Below, piece after piece: positions 15,133 to 22,601 of a stretch of DNA of 45,894 nucleotides (the stretch's first letter is position 1; every line of letters starts with the position of its first letter). The DNA lies in NCBI GenBank assembly GCA_028275505.1, contig JAPWUP010000011.1, positions 1-45,894 of the forward strand. The letters run 5' to 3'. Below the pieces are notes generated by a model. It was not told where the DNA came from and made no database searches. It worked only from the letters and a program-made list of their open reading frames with translations. The position numbers were made by a program, and so were the translations under genes. Source of the stretch: Bryobacteraceae bacterium. GTDB taxonomy: Bacteria; Acidobacteriota; Terriglobia; Bryobacterales; Bryobacteraceae.

Positions 15133-15780
15133 ATGAGCGGGATTTCTGTGTATCTGTTCGATGTGGATGGCACGCTGCTGGACTCGGCGGCTGACATCTA
15201 CGCTGCCTTGCGCGAGGTTCTGGATGGCCACCCCGTCCGGGTCCTCGACGAAGCTCTGGTGCGGCGCTACATCGGTTACCACCTGCTCGAATTCTTCCGA
15301 GACGTGCTGCCCGGTTACAGCGAGGAGCAGCACTGGGAGCTGATCCAGCGCTATCGGGAAATCTACCCGGCACGCGGGCACCGTCTGACGCGCGTGTATC
15401 CGGGCGTCAGGGAGATGCTGGAGCGCCTTCCGGGGCGCAAAGCGACGGCTACCACTAAGAGCACCGCGACGGTACGGTCCGTCCTCGAGCAATTCGGACT
15501 GTTGCCTTACTTCGATCATCCCCAGGGCACCGATGGATTTCCCGCCAAGCCAGCGCCCGATGTGATCCACGCCGCCTTGGAGGCGCTGGGAGCGCGTCCG
15601 GAAGACTGCCTTCTGGTGGGAGACTCGCCCGCGGACATGGAAGCGGGACGTCGCGCTGGGGTGCGGATCTGCGCTGTGCGATACGGCTACGGAGATCCCG
15701 CCGAACTGGCCCGTTTCGATCCCGATTACTGGATCAATGATCCGCGGGAACTGCTGAGCATCGCGGGTGTCCGCGAGTAA
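15133..15780 (+). CDS. HAD-superfamily phosphatase, phosphoglycolate-phosphatase-like
   Basis: The 215-residue protein carries HAD motif I F-D-V-D-G-T-L-L-D-S (nucleophile Asp10, acid/base Asp12), an alpha-helical cap, motif II in the A-T-T-K-S-T region, the motif III Lys in K-P-A-P-D, and motif IV G-D-S-P-A-D-M-E-A-G-R-R-A-G. The subfamily includes Gph and PpaX phosphatases, but the substrate cannot be fixed from sequence. It follows ftsH by 33 nt and is probably in the same operon. It is convergent with ribA, which excludes a functional link by transcription. Confidence 0.85.
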   Translation: MSGISVYLFDVDGTLLDSAADIYAALREVLDGHPVRVLDEALVRRYIGYHLLEFFRDVLPGYSEEQHWELIQRYREIYPARGHRLTRVYPGVREMLERLPGRKATATTKSTATVRSVLEQFGLLPYFDHPQGTDGFPAKPAPDVIHAALEALGARPEDCLLVGDSPADMEAGRRAGVRICAVRYGYGDPAELARFDPDYWINDPRELLSIAGVRE

Positions 15781-15808
15781 GTTCGCTGGACCTCAAGGCG
15801 AATCCGCG

Positions 15809-16459
15809 TCAGAGGCCTTCGATGAGGTGCCCGAGTTTTTCTTTCTTGGTGCGCAGGTAGCCGGTCATGGAATCCACCGGCTGGGCCTGGCAGGGTATGC
15901 GCTCCACGACCTGAATTCCCGCCGCCTCCAGTGCGCGGATCTTGTCCGGATTGTTGGATAGGAGCCGGACGCGGGTAACTCCGAAGTAAGCAAGGATGTT
16001 GGCGGCGAGCTGGTAATTCCGGCAGTCGGGCTGAAAGCCGAGTTTCTCGTTGGCCTCCACCGTGTCTGCGCCGCGATCCTGCAGTTCGTAGGCGCGCAGC
16101 TTGTTGAGCAGCCCGATGCCCCGGCCTTCCTGATGCTCGTAGATGAGCAGGCCGCGGCCTTCTTCTGCGATGCGGTCGAGCGACATTTCCAGTTGCGCCC
16201 GGCAATCGCAGCGCAGGCTATGGAATACGTCTCCGGTGAGGCACTGGGAGTGGATCCGGACCAGCGGGGGCGGTTCGCCGGAGACGTCGCCCATTTTCAG
16301 CACCACGGCCTCTTCCACCCGATCGCCCTGGCGCTGTTCGAAGCCGAAAATGCGGAAGCGCCCGAAGCGGCTGGGGAGATCGGCTTCGGCGACCTTTCGG
16401 AATCCCTGCCTTGAGCCGTCCTGCGACATGCGGAGGAAATGGGGGACGAACACATTCAT
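15809..16459 (-). CDS. ribA: GTP cyclohydrolase II
   Basis: This is a stand-alone 216-residue RibA. The zinc and active-site block R-I-H-S-Q-C-L-T-G-D-V-F-H-S-L-R-C-D-C is present, followed by Q-E-G-R-G-I-G-L and the C-terminal T-K-K-E-K-L-G-H. The enzyme opens GTP in the first step of riboflavin synthesis in the cytoplasm. It is not fused to a RibB domain, unlike many bifunctional homologues. The ATG at 16459 lies next to a TATAAT box (16460-16465), which would put the transcription start downstream of it. The in-frame ATG at 16429 (206 residues, start M-S-Q-D-G) may therefore be the true start. No FMN riboswitch was recognised upstream. Confidence 0.9.
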   Translation of the reverse strand: MNVFVPHFLRMSQDGSRQGFRKVAEADLPSRFGRFRIFGFEQRQGDRVEEAVVLKMGDVSGEPPPLVRIHSQCLTGDVFHSLRCDCRAQLEMSLDRIAEEGRGLLIYEHQEGRGIGLLNKLRAYELQDRGADTVEANEKLGFQPDCRNYQLAANILAYFGVTRVRLLSNNPDKIRALEAAGIQVVERIPCQAQPVDSMTGYLRTKKEKLGHLIEGL

Positions 16460-16465
16460 TATAAT
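16460..16465. promoter_or_regulatory. TATAAT box in the ribA/sensor-kinase divergent gap
   Basis: A perfect -10 hexamer sits within the palindrome ATTATAAT, so it can be read on both strands. No good -35 hexamer was found at 16-18 nt on either strand, so which gene it serves is open. Confidence 0.35.
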
Positions 16466-16503
16466 GGACAGCGATCCGCGACCGCAGGGCGCGGCGATCC
16501 CTC

Positions 16504-17820
16504 ATGGCGCTGGAACAATATTTGATCGTTTTGTTGTTGAAGCTGGGCGTCATGACCCTGCTGGCCAGCTTCCTGGCCCGCTCCGGCGCCTTCCAGCGGA
16601 TGTTGATGCGCGAACAGCGCACCCTCAACCAGCGGCTCTTGCTGGCTTTGAGTTTTGCGAGCATTTTCGGCACCGGCGCTGCCATCCGGATCGTAACGCG
16701 GGGCGTTTATCAGGCAGTGGATCTGGGGCTGGAAGCGAGTCTGCTGGCCGGACTGCTGGGCGGCTACGTCACCGGGCTGCTGGCCGGCTCGTTGATCTCC
16801 ATTCCCGCCATGCTCAAGCACGAGTATCTGACGCTGCCCTTGCTGGCGGGGGTCGGCGCTCTGGGCGGGCTGCTGCGCAACTGTGCGCCGGATCCCGAGC
16901 TGATCTGGCGCATCTCGCCTTTTCCCGACCTGCGGATTCACCGTTTTTTCCGACGCGATCATGAGCACGTCAAAGCCGCCTTCCAGATGTTCTTCCTGCT
17001 GGCTATCCTGGCGGCTGAGTTCGTACGGCTGCTTTTGGATCGCCTCTCGCCCGGCTGGATTTTCGCGATCCGCCCTCGCTGGCCGCACCCTCATCCGCTG
17101 GCGGAGGCAGCGGTCTATGTGACCACGGTTTTCGCAGTCACGCTTCCGCTGAAGATCTGGAACAACACGCGGACCGAGCGCAAGTTGGAAGAACAGCAGC
17201 GCCTGCTGATCCAGGCGCGGCTGGATGCCCTGAGTCGGCAGATCAATCCTCATTTCCTCTTCAACACGCTCAATACGGTTTCCTCACTGATCCGCACCGA
17301 TCCGGACCAGGCGCGCGCCGTGCTCTACAAGCTTTCCAACATTCTGCGCCGCCTGCTCCGCAAGCACGATAACTTCAATGCCCTGGCCGAGGAGCTGGAG
17401 TTTATTGACGACTATCTATCCATCGAAATGATCCGCTTCGGAGACAAGTTGCGTTTCGACAAGCAGGTGGATCCCGAGGCTCTGGACCGTCTAGTGCCCA
17501 GCATGATCTTGCAGCCGCTGGTGGAAAACTCCGTGCGGCACGGCCTTTCCCGCAAGATCGAGGGCGGAACGATCCGGCTGCGCGCCAGTCTGCGCAACGG
17601 CCGGTTGCACTTGCTGGTAGAGGATGACGGAGTGGGCATTCCCGAGGAGCGCCTGGCCAGCTTGCTGGAGAGCGGGATCGGGGTGAGCAATGTGAACGAG
17701 AGACTCAAAGTGCTGTTCGGATCCGACTACCGGATGTGCATAGAAAGCAAGCCGGGACAGGGTACGCGTGTGGAGATCGAGATTCCGGAGCTGCAATCCG
17801 GCAGTTCAGCTACGGCATAG
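16504..17820 (+). CDS. LytS-family sensor histidine kinase
   Basis: The 438-residue protein has an N-terminal membrane region of about six hydrophobic segments (residues 5-220) resembling the 5TM-LYT sensor. A His_kinase domain follows with Q-I-N-P-H-F-L-F-N-T-L-N (phospho-acceptor His250) and a C-terminal ATPase with P-L-V-E-N-S-V-R-H-G and D-D-G-V-G-I-P. Kinases of this type normally pair with a LytTR response regulator and often govern cell-wall or metabolite responses. No response regulator lies next to it; the following genes are cdaA-cdaR-glmM, 76 nt downstream. A role in envelope homeostasis is inferred from this position. The ribosome site is weak. Confidence 0.88.
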   Translation: MALEQYLIVLLLKLGVMTLLASFLARSGAFQRMLMREQRTLNQRLLLALSFASIFGTGAAIRIVTRGVYQAVDLGLEASLLAGLLGGYVTGLLAGSLISIPAMLKHEYLTLPLLAGVGALGGLLRNCAPDPELIWRISPFPDLRIHRFFRRDHEHVKAAFQMFFLLAILAAEFVRLLLDRLSPGWIFAIRPRWPHPHPLAEAAVYVTTVFAVTLPLKIWNNTRTERKLEEQQRLLIQARLDALSRQINPHFLFNTLNTVSSLIRTDPDQARAVLYKLSNILRRLLRKHDNFNALAEELEFIDDYLSIEMIRFGDKLRFDKQVDPEALDRLVPSMILQPLVENSVRHGLSRKIEGGTIRLRASLRNGRLHLLVEDDGVGIPEERLASLLESGIGVSNVNERLKVLFGSDYRMCIESKPGQGTRVEIEIPELQSGSSATA

Positions 17821-17896
17821 CCAAACGCAGGAAAGGACCGGTTCGATCCTGGATCGCCGGAAAAGGGGAAGCCTGCGATAATAGGTAAGCTGGCTT

Positions 17897-18763
17897 ATGT
17901 CCACGCCGCTGGCGCCTGTCCTCTCGTCCCTGCCCAAACTCGGGGTCACGGCGGTAGTGGACATTCTGGTCGTAGCCTTCCTGATTTACCAGCTCATTCT
18001 GGTGGTGAAGGGCACGCGCGCTGCGCAGGTGCTGGCGGGCATCGGCGTGCTGCTTCTGGTCTATCTGGCCTCGATCTGGCTGGGGCTGGATCTGGTCCGG
18101 AGCATCCTGGCCACGGTGGTTCCTTACACGGCGATTGCGTTGCTGGTGCTGTTCCAGTCCGAGATCCGGCGGGCGCTGGCGCGCATCGGTCGCAGGCACT
18201 GGTTCGGACTTCGGAGTCCTCTGGTCCGCCGGGAATCCACGGATGAAATTATTTGGGCTCTGGGCCTTTTGAGCCAGCGACGTTTCGGCGCCTTGATCGT
18301 GCTGGAGCGGGACATGGGCTTGCGCACCTTTATCGAGAGTGGTCAGATGCTGGATGCGGCACTGAGCCGCGACCTGTTGCTCAGCATCTTCCAGCCTGGC
18401 GGGCCCCTGCACGACGGCGCCGTGATCATCCAGGGGGATCGGGTGGCGGCCGCGGCGTGCTTCCTGCCGCTCAGCACGAACCCCGCACTTACCGGGAGCT
18501 TGGGCAGCCGACACCGTGCAGCCATCGGCATCACGGAGGAAAGTGACGCTTTGGCGATCGTGGTCTCCGAAGAGACGGGTCGCATTTCCGTGGCAGCTTT
18601 CGGTCAGATCGAGCTGGATCTGACCCCGGATCAGGTGGCCCAGCGGATTGCCCAGCACTTCGGTGGCAAGCGGGAGCGCGGGGAAACGTCTTCGGTGGCG
18701 GTGAGCGAGCAAGCGGGGCTGGCGCCTGAGGAGGCAGCCGTCCGCAGATCGGAACGGACATGA
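17897..18763 (+). CDS. cdaA: Membrane diadenylate cyclase CdaA
   Basis: The 288-residue protein has three N-terminal transmembrane helices (about residues 18-95) and a DisA_N cyclase domain with D173-G-A175 (H-D-G-A-V-I-I) and R205-H-R207 (S-R-H-R-A-A-I-G), both needed for condensing two ATP to c-di-AMP. The cyclase faces the cytoplasm. The C-terminal 35 residues are charged and lack a recognised domain. The gene overlaps cdaR by ATGA and sits before glmM, the same order as in Firmicutes, where CdaR and GlmM control CdaA activity. A GATAAT box lies 14 nt upstream of the start. Confidence 0.95.
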   Translation: MSTPLAPVLSSLPKLGVTAVVDILVVAFLIYQLILVVKGTRAAQVLAGIGVLLLVYLASIWLGLDLVRSILATVVPYTAIALLVLFQSEIRRALARIGRRHWFGLRSPLVRRESTDEIIWALGLLSQRRFGALIVLERDMGLRTFIESGQMLDAALSRDLLLSIFQPGGPLHDGAVIIQGDRVAAAACFLPLSTNPALTGSLGSRHRAAIGITEESDALAIVVSEETGRISVAAFGQIELDLTPDQVAQRIAQHFGGKRERGETSSVAVSEQAGLAPEEAAVRRSERT

Positions 18764-19443
18764 AGGGGTGGCTGCTGGACAATCTGGGCTGGAAAATTTT
18801 TTCGCTGGTGACGGCGACGGTCCTTTGGCTCACCTTTGTGAACAGCCCCGATCTGGTTACCTCGATCACAGCGCCGGTGGAATACCTCAACGTTCCCGCG
18901 GATATGGAGCTGATACCGGACACGCTCGAGCGAATCCGCCTGGAAGTGCGAGGTCCCGCCGCACGCATTCACCAGTTCGAACGGTCCTCTCCCGCGGTAG
19001 TCCTTGATTTGAGAGAGATCAAGGGACCCTCGGAACGCACTTTCAACATCACCGCGGAGCACGTCAGACTTCCTCCAGGGCTGACTCTGGTACGTGCGAT
19101 ACCGTCACGCGTCCATCTGCGGGTAGAGCGCAGGCTGCGTCGCCTGGTTCCCGTTCGGGCGCACATCGTGGCCGTGCCTGCCGGTTTTCGCGTGGAGTCC
19201 TGGCGGGTCGAGCCCGCCGAACTCGCTGTGGTGGGGCCGGAGAGTCGGGTTCGGAGAGTAGAGTTTGTGGAAACGGATCCCTTGGAGTGCACAGCCGTGG
19301 CGGGCGAGCAGACCGTGCGAACTTATGCCTTTCTCCGCGATCCTGAGCTGCGTCTGGAGTCCAGCGGAGCTTTGACGGTCCGAATCCGGGTTGCGCCGCA
19401 GGGCGAACCGGCAGGTCTAGGGGAGAGTGCGGGCCGTGAGTGA
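18760..19443 (+). CDS. cdaR: YbbR-domain regulator of CdaA
   Basis: The 227-residue protein has an N-terminal anchor helix (about residues 7-26, I-F-S-L-V-T-A-T-V-L-W-L) followed by an extracytoplasmic beta-rich region with at least two YbbR-like repeats; P-A-D-M-E-L-I-P-D and P-A-G-F-R-V-E-S-W-R-V-E-P-A mark the repeat starts. CdaR contacts CdaA through the membrane part and modulates c-di-AMP synthesis in Gram-positive models. The start ATG overlaps the cdaA stop, and its own stop overlaps the glmM start region. It is shorter than Bacillus homologues, which carry four YbbR repeats. Confidence 0.86.
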   Translation: MKGWLLDNLGWKIFSLVTATVLWLTFVNSPDLVTSITAPVEYLNVPADMELIPDTLERIRLEVRGPAARIHQFERSSPAVVLDLREIKGPSERTFNITAEHVRLPPGLTLVRAIPSRVHLRVERRLRRLVPVRAHIVAVPAGFRVESWRVEPAELAVVGPESRVRRVEFVETDPLECTAVAGEQTVRTYAFLRDPELRLESSGALTVRIRVAPQGEPAGLGESAGRE

Positions 19444-20815
19444 AGGTCTCGCCAGTGCGGCCCGCCGGAATGAGCGCCGGTTGTTTGGCACGGACGGCAT
19501 GCGCGGTGTGGCCGGCCAGTTCCCCATGGACCGGGCGACGGCTCACGCTTTAGGGGTGGCTTTAGGCGAAGCCCTGACTGATCGTTCTCGCCCCTCGGAA
19601 GTGGTGCTGGGCATGGATACCCGGGAATCGGGGCCGTGGCTGGCAGCCGAGGTGGCGGGGGGCCTCGCGAGGGTCGGCGTCGCCAGCCGATTTGCCGGAA
19701 TCATCACCACGCCTGGCATTGCCTTTCTGGCCCGGTCGGGCCGTTATGGCGCCGGCGTAATGATCTCGGCTTCCCACAATCCTTACCAGGACAACGGGAT
19801 CAAGGTCTTCGGGCCGACGGGTTACAAGCTCTCCGACGACGAAGAGGCTCGCATCGAGCAGCGAATTCTGGCTCTGCTGGCGGAAGGACTTCAGCCGGCG
19901 CCGGCACCCTTGGAAACGGACGAGAGCCTCGCTCGCGCATACTGCGACTATCTGGCAAAGACGTTACCCTTGTCTCTCAGTGGGCTACGCCTCGTGCTGG
20001 ATTGTGCCCACGGGGCTGCGTACGCGCTCGCGCCCGCGTTGTTCCAGCGGTTGGGCGCGCAAGTAACAGCGATCGGCTGCTCGCCCAACGGGCGCAACAT
20101 CAACCAGCACTGCGGGTCGCTGCATATCGAAGGGCTGCGGGAGCGCGTTCTAACGGAACGCGCGGATCTGGGTGTGGCCTTCGACGGCGACGCCGATCGG
20201 GCGATTTTCGTGGCTGGCGACGGGCGTCTGGCGGATGGCGACGCCGTCCTGTGGCTGGCGGCCTCCTGGCTGCACGAGCAGGGGCGGCTGAAGGGCCGGG
20301 ACGGGCCGACGGTGGTCGCGACCGTCATGTCCAACCTTGGGCTGGAGCGGGCGTTGCAGGCTGCCGGGATCCGGCTGGTGCGGACCGCGGTGGGGGACAA
20401 GTATGTCCTGGAGGAAATGCTCCGCTGCGGAGCTGTCCTGGGGGGCGAGCAATCCGGCCATGTGATCTTTCTCGAGTATGCGACCACCGGCGACGGGTTG
20501 CTAACCGCCTTGCGCATTCTTGAGATCCTGGTTCGTCGTGGCCGTGCTTTGCAGGATTTGCTCGCCGGGCTGAAACTCTACCCCCAGCGGCTACTCAACG
20601 TGCCCGTGCGGGCGAAACGGGACTTGGAAACGATCCCCGCGGTGACCCGGGTCATCGGGGAAGCTCAAGAGGCGCTGGGTTCCGAAGGACGCGTGTTCGT
20701 GCGGTACTCGGGGACGGAGCCGGTGGTGCGAGTGATGGTCGAAGGACCGGACAGCGAGACCGTGGACAGGCTCGCCCAGCGGATCGCGGCCGTGCTGGAA
20801 GCCGAGCTGGGTTGA
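19436..20815 (+). CDS. glmM: Phosphoglucosamine mutase
   Basis: GlmM interconverts glucosamine-6-phosphate and glucosamine-1-phosphate for UDP-GlcNAc, peptidoglycan and LPS synthesis. The N-terminal R-L-F-G-T-D-G-M-R-G-V-A motif, the phosphoserine loop I-S-A-S-H-N-P-Y-Q-D-N-G-I-K (catalytic Ser near residue 113), the metal loop D-G-D-A-D-R and the C-terminal R-Y-S-G-T-E-P phosphate-binding motif are all intact. I prefer the GTG at 19436 (459 residues) because an AGGGGAGA ribosome site lies about 10 nt upstream. A GTG three codons earlier would sit against that site. The start overlaps the end of cdaR, so the three genes are translationally coupled. Confidence 0.95.
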   Translation: MSEGLASAARRNERRLFGTDGMRGVAGQFPMDRATAHALGVALGEALTDRSRPSEVVLGMDTRESGPWLAAEVAGGLARVGVASRFAGIITTPGIAFLARSGRYGAGVMISASHNPYQDNGIKVFGPTGYKLSDDEEARIEQRILALLAEGLQPAPAPLETDESLARAYCDYLAKTLPLSLSGLRLVLDCAHGAAYALAPALFQRLGAQVTAIGCSPNGRNINQHCGSLHIEGLRERVLTERADLGVAFDGDADRAIFVAGDGRLADGDAVLWLAASWLHEQGRLKGRDGPTVVATVMSNLGLERALQAAGIRLVRTAVGDKYVLEEMLRCGAVLGGEQSGHVIFLEYATTGDGLLTALRILEILVRRGRALQDLLAGLKLYPQRLLNVPVRAKRDLETIPAVTRVIGEAQEALGSEGRVFVRYSGTEPVVRVMVEGPDSETVDRLAQRIAAVLEAELG

Positions 20816-20860
20816 GCGGCGCGCCCCGCACACGCGCCGTTCCGCTATATGCTGGGCAGC

Positions 20861-22321
20861 ATGGACCTCACCCGTCGTAGCCTTCTCAAGACTCTGGCCT
20901 CGGCCGCAGCCGCGCCCGCCGTGATTCGCAGCTCGCGGCGACCTGGCGACAAGCCCAACCTCCTGGTGCTTTGGACAGATCAGCAGCGTGCCGACACCAT
21001 GGCGGCCTACGGGAACCACCGGTATCGGGTGCCCACGCTGAATCGTCTCGCGGAAGAGTCCGTGGTTTTCGAACGCTGCTATGTGACACAGCCGGTTTGC
21101 ACGCCCAGCCGTTCCTCGGTGATGACCGGGCTGTGGCCGCACCGCACGGGTTGCGTGCGCAACAACATCCCCTTGCCTGCCGAGATCAAGACCCTGCCCG
21201 AGTTGCTCGGCGACAGCGCCTACCGAACCGCGTACATGGGCAAGTGGCATCTTGGGGACGAACTCTTTGCCCAGCATGGCTTCCAGCACTGGGTCTCGAT
21301 CGAGGACATTTATAACCGCTACTTCTCGCCGGGCCGTGACCGCAACGCCCGCAGCTCTTACCATCATTTTTTGCTTCGCCTGGGATACAAGCCCGATGGC
21401 AACAATCAGTTCAGCCGCCGTTTCGCCACCACGGTGCCGGTGGAACATTCCAAGCCCTCGTTCCTGGCGCAGGAGGCGGTAAAGTTCATTCTGGAAAACC
21501 GGCGGGATCCGTGGATCCTTTACGTCAACACGCTGGAGCCGCATACGCCCTTTTCCAGCGCCTTGAACGACCTGCATACGGAAGAAGAGGCTCCCCTGCC
21601 GCCTAACTACCCCGGCATTCCCGAGGGACCCGAGCCCGAGTGGTATCGCCAGCGTCGGGAGCGATTTGTCCGGAACCGGGGCGAGGGCGAGGGATTCGAT
21701 TTGCGCACGCCGGAAGGCTGGAAGCGCATGCATCGGAATTATGCCGGGCTTTGCGCTTTGGTGGATCAGGCCTTCGCGCGGATCTTGTGGGCTCTGGAAG
21801 TTTCCGGCCAGGCGGAAAACACTATTGTGGTCCATACCTCGGATCACGGCGAGATGATGGGCGCCCATAGCCTGATGGCCAAGAGCGTGATGTACGAGGA
21901 GGCGGTCAGAGTGCCGCTGCTGCTGCGTGCGCCTTTCCGCCTGCTGCGGCCACACCGGGTGGCGCATCCAGTCAGTCACATTGACCTCGTCCCAACCTTA
22001 CTGGAACTGATGGGCGCGTCCGATCCCGGGTTGGACGGGCGCAGCCTGCTCGGGTATCTCCGAGGCGAGCGGCGGCCCGGGGATGTGTTCATCGAGTGGA
22101 CGGCTGATCCTTCAGAAGGCGGCCCGAATGCACGCGCGGTCGTGACGCCCGAGGGATGGAAGCTCGTTCTGCACGACACCGACGCCTGCATGCTTTTTGA
22201 CCGCAATCGCGACCCGCTGGAGATGCGCAACCTGTACGGGGCCCCCGAGACGAAGGAACTGCGGCGAAGGATCGCGGAGTGGCAGCGTCGCGTGGGGGAT
22301 CGCCTGGAACTGCCCACCTGA
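20861..22321 (+). CDS. Tat-exported S1-type sulfatase
   Basis: The start chosen at 20861 gives M-D-L-T-R-R-S-L-L-K, a twin-arginine signal, and 486 residues; an in-frame ATG at 20849 is possible. The formylglycine site is C80-T-P-S-R. Other sulfatase landmarks are the N-terminal metal-site sequence L-W-T-D-Q-Q, the M-G-K-W-H-L-G block and T-S-D-H-G-E-M-M-G. The enzyme should hydrolyse sulfate esters in the periplasm or at the surface after cytosolic Cys-to-formylglycine conversion. The D-Q-Q variant of the metal motif also occurs in heparan/glycan-type sulfatases, but the substrate cannot be assigned. It lies 45 nt after glmM and marks the start of the sulfatase island. A TATATG box sits 9 nt upstream of the start. 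Confidence 0.9.
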   Translation: MDLTRRSLLKTLASAAAAPAVIRSSRRPGDKPNLLVLWTDQQRADTMAAYGNHRYRVPTLNRLAEESVVFERCYVTQPVCTPSRSSVMTGLWPHRTGCVRNNIPLPAEIKTLPELLGDSAYRTAYMGKWHLGDELFAQHGFQHWVSIEDIYNRYFSPGRDRNARSSYHHFLLRLGYKPDGNNQFSRRFATTVPVEHSKPSFLAQEAVKFILENRRDPWILYVNTLEPHTPFSSALNDLHTEEEAPLPPNYPGIPEGPEPEWYRQRRERFVRNRGEGEGFDLRTPEGWKRMHRNYAGLCALVDQAFARILWALEVSGQAENTIVVHTSDHGEMMGAHSLMAKSVMYEEAVRVPLLLRAPFRLLRPHRVAHPVSHIDLVPTLLELMGASDPGLDGRSLLGYLRGERRPGDVFIEWTADPSEGGPNARAVVTPEGWKLVLHDTDACMLFDRNRDPLEMRNLYGAPETKELRRRIAEWQRRVGDRLELPT

Positions 22322-22326
22322 GGCGA

Positions 22327-22366
22327 CCGGGCCCTGCGCCTGCGGAACGCCACGCGCAGGGCCCGG
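22327..22366 (-). terminator. 13-bp GC hairpin after the 17-codon peptide gene
   Basis: CCGGGCCCTGCGC (22327-22339) and GCGCAGGGCCCGG (22354-22366) pair perfectly over 13 bp with a 14-nt loop. It begins 6 nt after the stop codon of the minus-strand 17-codon gene and 5 nt after the stop of the plus-strand sulfatase, so it can serve both. There is no T-run on either side. Confidence 0.6.
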
Positions 22367-22372
22367 CTGAAG

Positions 22373-22426
22373 CTACTTCTTCTTCGTGGTCTTCTTGGCC
22401 GCTTTCTTCGGCGTCTTGCAAGCCAT
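22373..22426 (-). CDS. 17-residue lysine-rich peptide
   Basis: The frame runs ATG (22426-22424) to TAG (22375-22373) and encodes M-A-C-K-T-P-K-K-A-A-K-K-T-T-K-K-K: nine lysines in 17 residues plus one cysteine. Support for expression is unusually good for so short a gene. There is a GGGAGGA ribosome site with 6-7 nt spacing, a promoter with perfect TTGACA and a TTTAAA box about 65 nt upstream, and a 13-bp hairpin right after the stop. The composition resembles lysine/alanine/threonine tails of histone-H1-like proteins, so nucleic-acid binding is a reasonable guess; a small antimicrobial or toxin role is another. The ORF could also be incidental within a small RNA. It lies between two convergent sulfatase genes. 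Confidence 0.6.
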   Translation of the reverse strand: MACKTPKKAAKKTTKKK

Positions 22427-22490
22427 ATGCGATCCTCCCATTGAACATTAGCCGGGCCCGCGTTGATGAGCGAGCACCAGTTGGCTTGAG

Positions 22491-22518
22491 TTTAAAGCCA
22501 CTGCGGGGAGTTTGTCAA
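22491..22518 (-). promoter_or_regulatory. Promoter of the 17-codon peptide gene or small RNA
   Basis: On the minus strand TTGACA (22518-22513), a 16-nt spacer and TTTAAA (22496-22491) form a strong -35 and a 4/6 -10 box; TTAAAC with a 17-nt spacer is an alternative. It lies downstream of the stop of the minus-strand sulfatase, so it starts a separate transcript with a leader of about 58 nt. Confidence 0.62.
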
Positions 22519-22601
22519 TGAAAAAAATTAGCCGCGGGTTGCCCGGGGAGGGAGAGGCAGGGCTGCCTGGCCCTACTTACTTGGTACAGGGCATGGGGAG
22601 C

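Noticed and set aside
13849-15570. 573-codon minus-strand open frame opposite ftsH and the HAD gene
   Set aside because: It is antisense to the unmistakable FtsH motifs, is compositionally odd, and crosses two real genes.
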